From: CAYRYU01 sp964428355
GTDB lineage: Bacteria; Muiribacteriota; Ozemobacteria; Ozemobacterales; Ozemobacteraceae
Reading direction: 5' to 3'
DNA: 64,000 nucleotides
NCBI GenBank assembly: GCA_964428355.1
Contig: CAYRYU010000033.1
Span: 1-64,000 of the forward strand
Shown: positions 18,513-27,246 of the stretch, one piece after another
Layout: every line of letters starts with the position of its first letter
Numbering within the stretch: the first letter of the stretch is position 1
Program-made: the position numbers and the translations under genes
Notes under the pieces: model-generated
Seen by the model: only the letters and a program-made list of their open reading frames with translations
What the model was told of the DNA's origin: nothing
Database searches by the model: none

Positions 18513-18565
18513 AAAACGGGGGACACACGACCAGTTTTCGAAACTGGTCGTGTGTCCCCCGTTTT
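18513..18565. terminator. 53-bp perfect palindrome between convergent genes
   Basis: Two arms of 25 bp (18513-18537 and 18541-18565) are perfectly complementary with a 3-nt loop (TCG). The arms begin AAAACGGGGGACACACG and end in GTTTT. The element lies between the stops of two convergent genes (18494 and 18577), so it can act as a bidirectional terminator. Its form and the ACGGGGGACA core, also seen at 63281-63300, are like REP or Y1-transposase-associated palindromes. Confidence 0.75.
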
Positions 18566-18576
18566 CCCCGTTTTCC

Positions 18577-19950
18577 TCAGGCCACCGGAGCGAACCTGGC
18601 GGTGAAATGCCTCAGGAATGGGGGCTCCCAGGTGATCTTCAGGCCTTTTGCCTTCTTCCTGCGCCCGAAAGTTTCGATGATCGCTTCGATCGCGAAATCG
18701 AAATGGCTTTGCGTGTAGACGCGGCGCGGGAAAGCAAGCCGTACCAGTTCCATCGGGGGAGAAACCGTTTTCCCCGTCTTGGGATCCTTCTTCCCGAACA
18801 TGACCGACCCGATCTCGACACCGCGGATCCCGCCGATTTCGTAGAGTTCGCAGCACAAGACCTGGCCTGGGAAGCGTTCGGGAGGAATATGGGGGTAGAA
18901 TGCCTTGGCATCGATGTAGACTGCATGGCCGCCGGTGGGCCGGATGATTCCGACTCCGGCTTTCAAAAGGCGCTCGCCCATGTATTCCGCCGTCCGTATG
19001 CGGTATTGGAGATAATCCTCGTGCAGGACCTCCTCGAGACCCACGGCGAGGGCTTCCAGGTCACGCCCCGCCAGGCCCCCGTAGCTGGGAAAACCCTCCG
19101 TAAGGATCAGTAGATTCCTGGCGTTCATGGCCAGCGTGGAGTCGTTCATGGCAAGAAAACCGCCGATGTTCACGAGCCCATCCTTCTTTGCGCTCATGGT
19201 GCAGCCATCGGCATAGGAAAACATCTCCCTGGCAATTTCCAGCAACGGCTTCTTCTGATAGCCCTTTTCACGAACCTTGATGAAATAAGCGTTTTCCGCA
19301 AAACGGCAGGCGTCGATGAAGAAGGGAATCCTGAATTTCCGGAAAAGCTTCGAGGTTTCCCGGATGTTCGCCATCGATACGGGTTGGCCTCCACCCGAAT
19401 TGTTCGTGACCGTGATCATACCGAGTGGAACATGCTTGTGGTTTGCGGCGAGGAAGGCTTCGAGCCTTTTCAGATCCATGTTCCCCTTGAACGGGTGAAC
19501 CTTCTCGGGAACCTTACCCTCCGGGATCACCAGGTCGACGGCTTCGCCATGGTTGTACTCGATGTTCGCCCTCGTGGTGTCGAAATGCGTGTTGCTGGGG
19601 ATTTTCTGCCCTTCCTTCACCAGGATCGAAAAGAGAATTCTCTCGGCCGCCCGCCCCTGGTGCGTGGGAATGACGTGCTTGAACCCGGTGATACTGTTGA
19701 CCTGCTTTTCGAAGTTGAAGAAACTCCGGCTGCCGGCATAGGATTCATCTCCCATCATTATTGCCGCCCACTGACGGTCGCTCATCGCTCCGGTCCCGCT
19801 GTCGGTAAGAAAATCCAGGAGGATGTCATCCGCCTTGATCAAGAAAGGGTTGTAATGAGCTTTTTTCAGGATCTTTACCCGCTCCGCGGGCGTCGTCTGA
19901 CGGATCGGCTCCACCATCTTGATCTTGAAAGGTTCGATTAGGGTCTTCAT
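18577..19950 (-). CDS. tnaA: Tryptophanase (beta-eliminating lyase)
   Basis: The product has 457 residues and starts at ATG 19950 behind GGAGG. It aligns along its whole length with the tryptophanase/tyrosine phenol-lyase family: LTDSGTGAMSDRQWA, GDESYAGSRSF, PTHQGR, IDACRFAENAYFI, the PLP lysine in MSAKKDGLVNIGG (Lys256), GFPSYGGLAGRD and the C-terminal LRHFTARF. Val replaces the arginine typical of tyrosine phenol-lyase in IRGVEIGS, and Asp precedes the TTR motif (HFDTTRAN), which favours tryptophanase. The predicted reaction is L-tryptophan to indole, pyruvate and ammonia. No TnaC leader or TnaB permease is adjacent, so catabolite- or tryptophan-controlled attenuation is not evident. Tyrosine phenol-lyase activity is the main alternative. 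Confidence 0.85.
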   Translation of the reverse strand: MKTLIEPFKIKMVEPIRQTTPAERVKILKKAHYNPFLIKADDILLDFLTDSGTGAMSDRQWAAIMMGDESYAGSRSFFNFEKQVNSITGFKHVIPTHQGRAAERILFSILVKEGQKIPSNTHFDTTRANIEYNHGEAVDLVIPEGKVPEKVHPFKGNMDLKRLEAFLAANHKHVPLGMITVTNNSGGGQPVSMANIRETSKLFRKFRIPFFIDACRFAENAYFIKVREKGYQKKPLLEIAREMFSYADGCTMSAKKDGLVNIGGFLAMNDSTLAMNARNLLILTEGFPSYGGLAGRDLEALAVGLEEVLHEDYLQYRIRTAEYMGERLLKAGVGIIRPTGGHAVYIDAKAFYPHIPPERFPGQVLCCELYEIGGIRGVEIGSVMFGKKDPKTGKTVSPPMELVRLAFPRRVYTQSHFDFAIEAIIETFGRRKKAKGLKITWEPPFLRHFTARFAPVA

Positions 19951-20135
19951 TCATTCCTCCATGCTTCCATCTGGCCTTTTGACGGGAAAATCGGCCGGGG
20001 GGGAGTGTAGTCCAAACGGGGTGTCGACTTCAACAGGAAATTGGCGGTGCACTCCTGGGGCATATCGTGCCCCCTGTTGACGGGCGGAGGAAACCCTATT
20101 ATCATTTCTCAATCGCAAAGCCCTGGAGGAAAAAG

Positions 20136-21581
20136 ATGAAGTTCACCCCGATTTTCTTGGCAATCGCATTGATGGCGGCCTTCTTCTGCTGCACCGGGTG
20201 CGGAGGAGGTTCATCCAATCCCGCCGGTCCTGCGGCTCCTGTGGAGACCGTTGAACTCAAGGGAAGTCTTGCGTTTCCCAACACGGTGAATTCAGGGCTG
20301 CTCCCCGCGGTGACTCTCATTCCGGGATCCAATCTCGAAGTCCGGAATGCCATCGCAAGTGCCGCTTTTTCGGTCAACGGGATCCCGATATCTTCGCCCC
20401 AGGTCACCTATGTTGCACCCACCTGGGATATCTCGCTCCAGGGGGTTCAGAAAATTACCACCGGAAGCTACAAGGTCCTCCTCACCATGGGAAAGATCCG
20501 CTTCCAGTCATGGGTAAAGAGTTCCGGGATCGGTTCCTTCACCATCGACTCCCAAACCACGGCTGCGGCCCTTCTCGCGGATAAGTCCGGCATGGATGCC
20601 AATGAACTCCTCGCTTCTTTCCCCGCCCTTGTCGGGAAGGTGAAAACCCGTTTTCAGAGCGCAATACTCCAGGACCTGGCCCAGGTTCCGGGCCTGGTCG
20701 AAAACTCGGAGGTAATGGAAGCCGAACTCGCGAGCCAGACCAAGATCCTCAAGGAAAACACCAACTTCGACCCAACCGCAATGGTAGCCTATCTGGGGCT
20801 CACCAACGACCTGGACGGAGACGGTGAGATCGACCTTCGTATCCTGCAGAACATCAGCGGAGACAGGGTCCGCTTCCTGACGACTCTTTCGAGCCAGACT
20901 TCGATGCTCGACCCCATCCCCTGTCTTGCCAGCTATCCCGATGCGCAACTGCTCTCGGATTTCCGGAACGGCGCGGTCAGCACCACCCGAACGTTCAGCA
21001 ACACCGCCGAGCAGGTCGCCCTTGGCCTGTTCTTCAAGAAATCCGCCGCCGCGGATATATATCTGAAGCTTTTCATCAAGCGGATCGACATCGTGGAAGG
21101 CTCGTTCAAGGGAGTCCTCGTCGAGTACCGCTTCGTGGAAGCCCCGTCCACCGCCCTTGCGACTGGAACCAAGGTTCTCACACTGAGGGGGATTCTCCCC
21201 GCCGAGGGAACGGCATCCTGCACGGATTTCATTATCGATGGAGGAACCCAATCCGACGATCTGTGTTTCCTGGGTTCTATTCCGGGTTTGGGCAGCAGCA
21301 ACCAGAACACGCGTATCCTTCGCGGGATAGATGGAAAGCCAGCGCTGAAGGATCTTTCCTACGCGGAAACCTATCAGACGAACGGGGCGAACCATTTCAC
21401 CTCAACTGCCCTCGCATTGGCCGCCATGCACAAGGAGCGTGGTATCGAAGCCGGGGACGTTTTCTCGGTCTACTTCCCCTCCTCGAGACACTATGGTCTG
21501 ATCAAGATCACGGCTGTATCGACCTCGACGGTGACGATGGATTACGTTATCAACTCCGCCATCGACGAACCCCGCTTCTAG
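20136..21581 (+). CDS. Putative lipoprotein of unknown function
   Basis: The gene encodes 481 residues from ATG 20136 behind TGGAGGAA. The signal ends in a lipobox-like CTGC followed by GGGSSNPAGP, a typical lipoprotein linker, so Cys22 is the likely lipidated residue, although the -3 position is not the usual leucine. The mature part has a beta-rich N-terminal section, a helical middle (LLADKSGMDANELLASFPAL and similar), an EF-like DLDGDGEIDL and a C-terminal beta section. The family is not recognised. It is divergent from tnaA with 185 bp between the starts. Confidence 0.78.
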   Translation: MKFTPIFLAIALMAAFFCCTGCGGGSSNPAGPAAPVETVELKGSLAFPNTVNSGLLPAVTLIPGSNLEVRNAIASAAFSVNGIPISSPQVTYVAPTWDISLQGVQKITTGSYKVLLTMGKIRFQSWVKSSGIGSFTIDSQTTAAALLADKSGMDANELLASFPALVGKVKTRFQSAILQDLAQVPGLVENSEVMEAELASQTKILKENTNFDPTAMVAYLGLTNDLDGDGEIDLRILQNISGDRVRFLTTLSSQTSMLDPIPCLASYPDAQLLSDFRNGAVSTTRTFSNTAEQVALGLFFKKSAAADIYLKLFIKRIDIVEGSFKGVLVEYRFVEAPSTALATGTKVLTLRGILPAEGTASCTDFIIDGGTQSDDLCFLGSIPGLGSSNQNTRILRGIDGKPALKDLSYAETYQTNGANHFTSTALALAAMHKERGIEAGDVFSVYFPSSRHYGLIKITAVSTSTVTMDYVINSAIDEPRF

Positions 21582-21606
21582 GGGTCGTGGAGAAGCGCAA
21601 AGGACC

Positions 21607-21640
21607 AAAGGGAGCCAGGTTCACGCAGGAGGCTCCTTTT
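21607..21640. terminator. Stem-loop between convergent lipoprotein and permease genes
   Basis: GGAGCC (21611-21616) pairs with GGCTCC (21631-21636), followed by TTTT and preceded by AAAGG on the other side. It can terminate both convergent genes; one arm lies within the permease stop region. Confidence 0.5.
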
Positions 21641-24600
21641 CGCGGGAGAAGGACAGGAACTCTTCGACAAACCAGGGCACAGACAGGAGCACGGTCGCGA
21701 TGAAAAGAACGAATCCCAGGAACATCCATTGGGGTCGAAGGTGAGGCAAAGCCAGCGGTAGCGGGCTCAAGAACCAGGCAACCGCAAGGGGGCCTTCACC
21801 CACATTACCTGTAAGAAAGAAAGGGCCGAAGGCAAGAACGAGGAAAAGGGCTGTTCCGAAATAACCTGCCTGATCGGCTCTGGGGAAACTGAAGAACCGG
21901 GCCCTTTGGAACCTCCCGCCGAGAAGAAGCGAAGCGGTGAAAAACAAGCATGTCCCCATGAGACCCTCGAGCTTTCCCGGGTATTCCGGAAAGAGAGGAA
22001 CCGGAACCAATTCGTTCATGAACGCACCGATTCCGATGGTGAGCCCCAGATGGATGAACGCCCAGGGGATTCCACTGGCCGCCCCTTTGCAGTAGAGGAA
22101 CCCCAAAAAGGTTTTCAGGAAGCTTTTTCTCCCTGATCGCAGGAAATCGACCCCGTCGCCGGAGCCGCTTTGGGGCATCTCCCCTTCACCCGCCCCGATC
22201 ATCAACCAGAGTATGAACAGGAATGCCCAGAAGGTGGTCCAGATAACCATTCCGCCCGATTTCCCAGTCACGATGGCCAGGCCGCAGTGAAGGACCCCAA
22301 GAACCGCCCAGGAAACCGTGAGATACTTCCGCAGGAAGGAAACGGACGGTCCCCGACGCATTTCCAAAGCAGTTTTCATTCCGAGGAACAAGATACCGCC
22401 GATGAAGATCGCCCAAACCAGGGCCAACCCGGTTTTTACCAGAAAGGGGGTGCTTGTGAGAAAGCCACGGGGAACCGGTCCAAGCAAGAGTCTATCGATC
22501 GCCGTGATCGCCGAATCCTGGCTGATGAAAACGATCATGAAGGGAAGCATCCCCCCCAGGAACTTCCGGAAATCCATTGGCAGGGGAAGAGTGACCGGAA
22601 GAAGGACGAACTCCTGCATCAGAAACACCGCAACAAAACTCAGGAGGAGTGAGAGCGACACCCTCCAGATCCCCAGCCTGCCCAGAAATGAAGCTGCCAA
22701 TATCGATGGGAAGCAAGCGGCGAAACAAATCAAGGTGAGAATGACCACCACCTGGAGCTTTCCCGAGATCACCCTTCCCGCGGTCATGCATGAAAGATGC
22801 TCCTGGTCGAGAAAACGGTTGTCAATTTCTGCCTGGAACCGGGTGAAGGCCATCCCCGGCAGGAGGATTCCGGTAACGAGAAGAAGGATTCCCACCAGAA
22901 CGCATGGGACCGTCCGTTCGATTTCGCTCGATACGTTTTCGCTGCCGTATAAGTAGAGAAGTACGGGAATGCATGCAATGATCAGTTCGACCAGGACAAG
23001 ACCGCAGAACTGGTAATGGAGCTTCTTGTCCCGGGCGAGCTGACGAATCTCCAGAACCAGGACCGGGTTCAACCGGTCATCCAGGCGCTCCAAAACGGGG
23101 TGGAATGCCGGAAGGACCGACAGATCCGTCTGCTCCTCCTCGACAGCGGGTTTGGAACAGGATTCCAAAGCCGCCTGGTCCGTCCCGGTGACGGGTTGAT
23201 CAAGGGCTTCCTGAACCGGCGGGGGTGCCCTCAAGGGCTGCGCCATCCTGGCTTTTCGGGCACATTCGTCCCGTCGTGGGGCTTGTGCCGGGGTGGCCGA
23301 AGATGTCGAAAGAACCTCCTGCGAAGGGGTGGCCTTCTCTGAATCCGATTTCCCGGCGAAAGGCGGAAGCCGTTTTTTCCGCCCCAGGAAGATTTCCCAG
23401 TCCTCGAAGAAAAAGGGCTTGGCAGACCGGATGTTGGTCAACATCCAGACCAAGGCAACCACCCAAGTTCCCCAGGCCGTATCCGACGAAGTGAAGCCGA
23501 TCGGACAAAAAACGTTCAGGAAATCCCCCGAATGGTGCTGAAGCCCCTCCGAGATCAGGAGTCCGATGAACGGGATAACGACCCAACCAAGAACCCCCAT
23601 TCCCAAGAAGACCTTCCAGGTATCCCTCCGGCTGATCGAGGGAGAGCTTCGCACCGAGGAATACGCTGTTACCGCGTAGTTGAAATAGACCAGGATGCCG
23701 CCAAAGAAAATTTCAGCGGAATCATTGTCCACGGATCCTGGTTTGACCTTGTGGCCGAACAGAAGGAGCAGAAAAATCCCGATGGAAACCGTTACCAGAA
23801 GGATCACGGCACTCCAGCAGAAACTTCCCGCCCCACCCCCGTACCAGAGAAACTGAAGATTTCGTTTCCATGGGAGCCCTTCGACCCTCAGGTGGCTGGG
23901 AGGGCGGCGACTGTCTTCCGAAAGCCCCCAGGGGAGCAAACCCAGCGAAATCCAGATCCAGCCGACTACCCAAACCACGATGGGCACCTCATCCCAAAGC
24001 AGAAGCCCGAGGAGAAGGCTGATCCCGCCCGAAACCAACCAGCCCATGCCGAGGAAAGGCCGAAGTCGGGGCCCCTCCCTGTAGAACGGGTTTCCGATGC
24101 CCTCCGCAACGAAACCCATCGAAAGTCGCCCCAGGATGAGGTACCAGACCACGAACAGGACAATCCCCTGAAGCATTCCAGCGGTTACGAACCACTTGCC
24201 CAGGGGCAGGGAAATCAGGTCTGGGAGGGACAGAGGACCTGAATCGAAGACGATCCCGTGGAACACGGCCAGGTGGGCAAGCGCAATGGGTGCAAGCAGC
24301 AGTCTTGGATTGTTTTCCTTGCTGAAAACGGTGAACAGCGTGAACATGAATGTCTGGAAGAGAACCGGCCCTATCCCGAGCCCGAAGATGATCAGGACAT
24401 TGATGGCCTCGACGTCCTTGTCGGGAAAAGCCAATCCCACCAGGGCCAACAGGGGAAGGCCCGCGAGTACTGCGCCCATGACCAGGACGAACGCGGAGAG
24501 GGCTTTCCCGAGGACTATCTTCCCCGGGTCCAGGGGTGTCAATTCCTCGAAATCGCTTTCCGAGGACGGATCGTTGGCCTGCCAGGCGAAGTAGAGGTAA

Positions 24601-24890
24601 AGGGGGATGGAGAAGGCCGAAAGATACCATCCCTCCCGAAGCAGCCATGCGGTGATGGCACGTCCCGAGGATACGTTCACGACTCCGAGGATCAGGGTGA
24701 CAAGTTGTACGAATGCGGGAAAAAGCATCACCGGGATGAGGGTCCAGTTCCGGAGCAGCCTTCTCAATTCCCGGACGGTAACCGGGTTGACCTTATCATC
24801 CAGGCTTTCGATCCAGGTCGAAGGGGGGGATAACCCCTGCAGTCTGGGAACGATTATCCCCGGTTGCCGTTCATGCGACGTCCCCTGCAT
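21621..24890 (-). CDS. Large ABC-2-like membrane protein, internally duplicated
   Basis: This 1089-residue protein has about 20 hydrophobic segments in two halves. Each half starts with the same cytoplasmic entry motif: LDDKVNPVTVRELRRLLR near residue 28 and LDDRLNPVLVLEIRQLAR near residue 600. It then runs through paired helices with a conserved FEELTPLDPGKIVLGK-like segment in the first half. Between the halves is a hydrophilic linker with Pro/Ala/Ser and many charges (~505-600). The N-P-V-E-R signature is characteristic of ABC-2-type permease proteins that are normally paired with an ATPase. No ATPase gene lies next to it, so the partner must be elsewhere. Substrate unknown; possibly a stand-alone fused permease dimer. 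Confidence 0.78.
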   Translation of the reverse strand: MQGTSHERQPGIIVPRLQGLSPPSTWIESLDDKVNPVTVRELRRLLRNWTLIPVMLFPAFVQLVTLILGVVNVSSGRAITAWLLREGWYLSAFSIPLYLYFAWQANDPSSESDFEELTPLDPGKIVLGKALSAFVLVMGAVLAGLPLLALVGLAFPDKDVEAINVLIIFGLGIGPVLFQTFMFTLFTVFSKENNPRLLLAPIALAHLAVFHGIVFDSGPLSLPDLISLPLGKWFVTAGMLQGIVLFVVWYLILGRLSMGFVAEGIGNPFYREGPRLRPFLGMGWLVSGGISLLLGLLLWDEVPIVVWVVGWIWISLGLLPWGLSEDSRRPPSHLRVEGLPWKRNLQFLWYGGGAGSFCWSAVILLVTVSIGIFLLLLFGHKVKPGSVDNDSAEIFFGGILVYFNYAVTAYSSVRSSPSISRRDTWKVFLGMGVLGWVVIPFIGLLISEGLQHHSGDFLNVFCPIGFTSSDTAWGTWVVALVWMLTNIRSAKPFFFEDWEIFLGRKKRLPPFAGKSDSEKATPSQEVLSTSSATPAQAPRRDECARKARMAQPLRAPPPVQEALDQPVTGTDQAALESCSKPAVEEEQTDLSVLPAFHPVLERLDDRLNPVLVLEIRQLARDKKLHYQFCGLVLVELIIACIPVLLYLYGSENVSSEIERTVPCVLVGILLLVTGILLPGMAFTRFQAEIDNRFLDQEHLSCMTAGRVISGKLQVVVILTLICFAACFPSILAASFLGRLGIWRVSLSLLLSFVAVFLMQEFVLLPVTLPLPMDFRKFLGGMLPFMIVFISQDSAITAIDRLLLGPVPRGFLTSTPFLVKTGLALVWAIFIGGILFLGMKTALEMRRGPSVSFLRKYLTVSWAVLGVLHCGLAIVTGKSGGMVIWTTFWAFLFILWLMIGAGEGEMPQSGSGDGVDFLRSGRKSFLKTFLGFLYCKGAASGIPWAFIHLGLTIGIGAFMNELVPVPLFPEYPGKLEGLMGTCLFFTASLLLGGRFQRARFFSFPRADQAGYFGTALFLVLAFGPFFLTGNVGEGPLAVAWFLSPLPLALPHLRPQWMFLGFVLFIATVLLSVPWFVEEFLSFSREKEPPA

Positions 24891-24964
24891 GCGTCGGATT
24901 ATACATCATCCCGCGGAAAACCCGTAGCCTTTGGCTTCAACCGCAGGAATCGGCCGGAAGCACG

Positions 24965-25246
24965 TCATTTTCGATAATGTAGAAAGAGGGCCGTTCCGAA
25001 AGCGATGATCGCGTTCGAGACCGTCATGGCATTCGCGTGCCCCATCCCCATCTCCTTGAAAAATGCCGTGAGCATGATCATTGCCAGGGTGAACGGAATG
25101 AGAAAAATCACGACAGCCAGCCTGCGGTCCAGCCCGCTTTCGATTTTCCCCGCCTGGGGTCTGCTCGAGAACCCCCTCAGCAGATAGATGAACAGGGCGG
25201 GAACCCAGCACCCGAAGAGGAAATAGGGTAGAACCTCGTCCGACAT
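24965..25246 (-). CDS. Small three-helix membrane protein
   Basis: The gene encodes 93 residues with three hydrophobic stretches (LPYFLFGCWVPALFIYLL, LAVVIFLIPFTLAMIMLTAF and AMTVSNAIIAFGTALFL). No motif is recognised. It sits 74 bp upstream of the large permease gene in the same direction and 21 bp downstream of the DOMON-like gene, so a leftward unit of four genes from the kinase to the permease is plausible. Confidence 0.65.
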   Translation of the reverse strand: MSDEVLPYFLFGCWVPALFIYLLRGFSSRPQAGKIESGLDRRLAVVIFLIPFTLAMIMLTAFFKEMGMGHANAMTVSNAIIAFGTALFLHYRK

Positions 25247-25267
25247 GGAAACGTCTCCGATCGATCC

Positions 25268-25813
25268 TCAAGTTTGTGGGATGAACTCCGAGAACGCCTC
25301 GGGATGGTGGAAGTCCGGCTCGACTCCCGGATGGGAAAGCGCCCAATACGTGATTCTGCCCGTGGGTTCCTTCAGGACGCAGCTTACTCCGACGCTCAGC
25401 GGAAGGCCTTCCGATCCGAAAGTGGAAAGATCCAGCCGGCAGCCGACATCCCAGGCACCTGGCCGGCAGATGAACCGGAAAGGCAACTCCCCTACCCCTT
25501 CGTCTTCCCTCATTCCCTTGCGATAGGAATCGAAACGGAAGACATTCCAGTTCCCCGAAGGCGCCAGATTGAACTCCCGATACGCTCCGCCCGATTCCCC
25601 AAGGAAAAACTCGAAGCAGGTCTCTGCCCAGAGCCCTCGAACCCTGCGGGGAGAGGGTTGAACGGAAGGCAGGGAGATGGATTCGGTGGCTCCCCGGACA
25701 CGAACCTCGAGTCCGAAAATCGTGCCGACCAGGGTGGCTTCCCCCGAAACCGCGATCCCGGAAGGGAAGGGAAGGCCGGGGAATGGAGAAAGGGAAAAAC
25801 GCTTCTCGATCAT
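25268..25813 (-). CDS. DOMON-like domain protein
   Basis: The product has 181 residues and matches the stand-alone DOMON-like family: LWAETCFEFFL, YREFNLAPSGNWNVFRFDSYRKGMR and a late beta-strand ITYWALSHPG-PDFHHPEAF. These single-domain proteins are predicted beta-sandwich heme- or sugar-binding proteins; no signal peptide is present. When the artefactual gap is removed, its ATG overlaps the stop of the upstream kinase gene (ATGA), implying coupled translation. Confidence in the family is good; biochemical role unknown. Confidence 0.8.
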   Translation of the reverse strand: MIEKRFSLSPFPGLPFPSGIAVSGEATLVGTIFGLEVRVRGATESISLPSVQPSPRRVRGLWAETCFEFFLGESGGAYREFNLAPSGNWNVFRFDSYRKGMREDEGVGELPFRFICRPGAWDVGCRLDLSTFGSEGLPLSVGVSCVLKEPTGRITYWALSHPGVEPDFHHPEAFSEFIPQT

Positions 25814-25844
25814 CGCAAGGCCCGGACGATGGCTTTCAAATCCT

Positions 25845-25944
25845 NNNNNNNNNNNNNNNNNNNNNNNNNNNNNNNNNNNNNNNNNNNNNNNNNNNNNNNN
25901 NNNNNNNNNNNNNNNNNNNNNNNNNNNNNNNNNNNNNNNNNNNN
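25845..25944. other. Assembly gap flanked by an identical 55-bp sequence (probably no missing DNA)
   Basis: The 55 bp before the gap (25790-25844) and the 55 bp after it (25945-25999) are identical. This is what contig ends sharing a k-mer look like in a de Bruijn assembly, so the two contigs probably overlap and the N-run should be replaced by a single copy. Confidence 0.9.
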
Positions 25945-25964
25945 AAGGGAAAAACGCTTCTCGA

Positions 25965-27155
25965 TCATCGCAAGGCCCGGACGATGGCTTTCAAATCCTG
26001 GAACTGCCCATCGATGCTCTCCGCAAGCCGAAATTGTACAAGAGCACGGGAAAGGTTCTGCCCTGGACGGGAAACCTTGAAGTAGACATCCCCTTCAAGA
26101 TGATCGGTGAAGAAGCGAAGACCCAGTTCGAACGCTATCAGGCGGATGGCATCGGGAAGGTAGTCGAAATCCCCCTCGTCGAAGAACTCCCTGGCCACAG
26201 AAAGGTAGCCCTCCAGAACCGCGCGACCGGTCGCGGGCTGGAACCTCACCGATCTCCACTCGGGAGTTTCCTCCCCGGCGGGGTTGCATGCGGAGCGCAG
26301 GCAGTCGCCGATGTCATATTGAACGAGGCCCGGTTTCACGGTGTCCAGGTCGATCATCCCTATCGCGTTACCGGTGGATTCGTCGAAAAGGATGTTGTTC
26401 ACCTTCGGATCCCCATGGATAGGTCGGAGACGGAGAAAACCGGCATCGAGTGCTTGTTCCAGGACAGGGATCCAGGACCGGTGGTCCTCGATGAACCGGG
26501 TGCAGAACTCTTCTTCCGATGATTTCGCACGCGGGCCGGAAGTCATGACCGAATCGTATTTTTCGAGGTATCGCGGGGCGACGTGAAAACCCGGAAGGGT
26601 ATCAGCCAGCTTTTCGGGGGATAGGCCGCTCACGAGGCGATGGAAGGTCCCCAGGGCAAATCCGACTTCGCGGGCTTGGGAGACGTCGGAAACCGCATCG
26701 AAGGTCCGGGATTCCCCGATGAACCTCAGCGCCCGCCAGAAGGATCCATCCTTCGAGCACCAGTGATCGGCACCATCGCCCGTCAGAAGAACATCGGGAA
26801 CTTCCCAGCGGCGGTCCTTGGGCATGTTCCGACTCCCGGTTCCGGAGCGAACGTGTTCCGTAACCGAGCGGATGTTCCTCATGACCAGATCGGGATGCCG
26901 GAAGATGCTCGTGTTAAGCCTTTGGAGCAGGAAAGGGGCAGCGGGGGGACCACCCGGCGAAACGAGAAAAGTCTTGTTGATGTTTCCATTCCCGTATTCC
27001 CGGATATGGGCTTCCCCCGAAGCGGGGAAAAACCTTGCCGCCACATGATTGAGTTGTGCGTTGTCGAAATCCATCCTTGATGATCCATCGACTTTTCCAG
27101 ACGTTTCCAGAAGGGAGGGAAAGGAAGAACCGGGCATACCCGCGCTCCTAGTCAT
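25965..27155 (-). CDS. APH/NahK-type small-molecule kinase
   Basis: This 396-residue protein starts at ATG 27155, with GGAGGGGGGG upstream. It has the aminoglycoside/choline-kinase-like fold: an N-terminal phosphate loop-like YGNGNINKTFLVSPG, FLLQRLNTSIFRHPDLVMRN, the catalytic loop HGDPKVNNILFD (His247, Asp249) and the metal-binding aspartate in MIDLDTV (~269). The N-lobe pattern is closest to N-acetylhexosamine 1-kinase (NahK) and related sugar kinases rather than to antibiotic kinases. No sugar phosphorylase or nucleotidyltransferase lies next to it, so the substrate cannot be inferred. Its stop would overlap the DOMON-like start once the gap is closed. Confidence 0.83.
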   Translation of the reverse strand: MTRSAGMPGSSFPSLLETSGKVDGSSRMDFDNAQLNHVAARFFPASGEAHIREYGNGNINKTFLVSPGGPPAAPFLLQRLNTSIFRHPDLVMRNIRSVTEHVRSGTGSRNMPKDRRWEVPDVLLTGDGADHWCSKDGSFWRALRFIGESRTFDAVSDVSQAREVGFALGTFHRLVSGLSPEKLADTLPGFHVAPRYLEKYDSVMTSGPRAKSSEEEFCTRFIEDHRSWIPVLEQALDAGFLRLRPIHGDPKVNNILFDESTGNAIGMIDLDTVKPGLVQYDIGDCLRSACNPAGEETPEWRSVRFQPATGRAVLEGYLSVAREFFDEGDFDYLPDAIRLIAFELGLRFFTDHLEGDVYFKVSRPGQNLSRALVQFRLAESIDGQFQDLKAIVRALR

Positions 27156-27197
27156 GTTACCCCCCCTCCGTGCCGGGAATCAATCCCGGAAGGAATC

Positions 27198-27225
27198 TTG
27201 CCTCTGAAAGGGAATTGGGTTAAAT
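27198..27225 (+). promoter_or_regulatory. Putative sigma70-type promoter for the YiiX-like gene
   Basis: TTGCCT (27198-27203) and TTAAAT (27220-27225) are 16 bp apart, 22 bp upstream of the start codon region with its AAGGAG site. Confidence 0.4.
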
Positions 27226-27246
27226 TGGATCGAAGGAGAATTCGGA

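Noticed and set aside
18577..19950. Tyrosine phenol-lyase instead of tryptophanase
   Set aside because: Val, not Arg, is present in the IRGVEIGS segment and Asp precedes TTR, as in tryptophanase; not fully excluded.
20067..20135. Upstream extension of the lipoprotein gene
   Set aside because: ATG 20136 has a good ribosome-binding site and starts the lipoprotein signal; the extension would bury it.
25790..25999. 55-bp direct repeats flanking the N-run as attachment sites or target-site duplications
   Set aside because: They abut an artificial gap, have the same length as at 29.7 kb and leave intact coupled genes when merged, so they are assembly overlaps.
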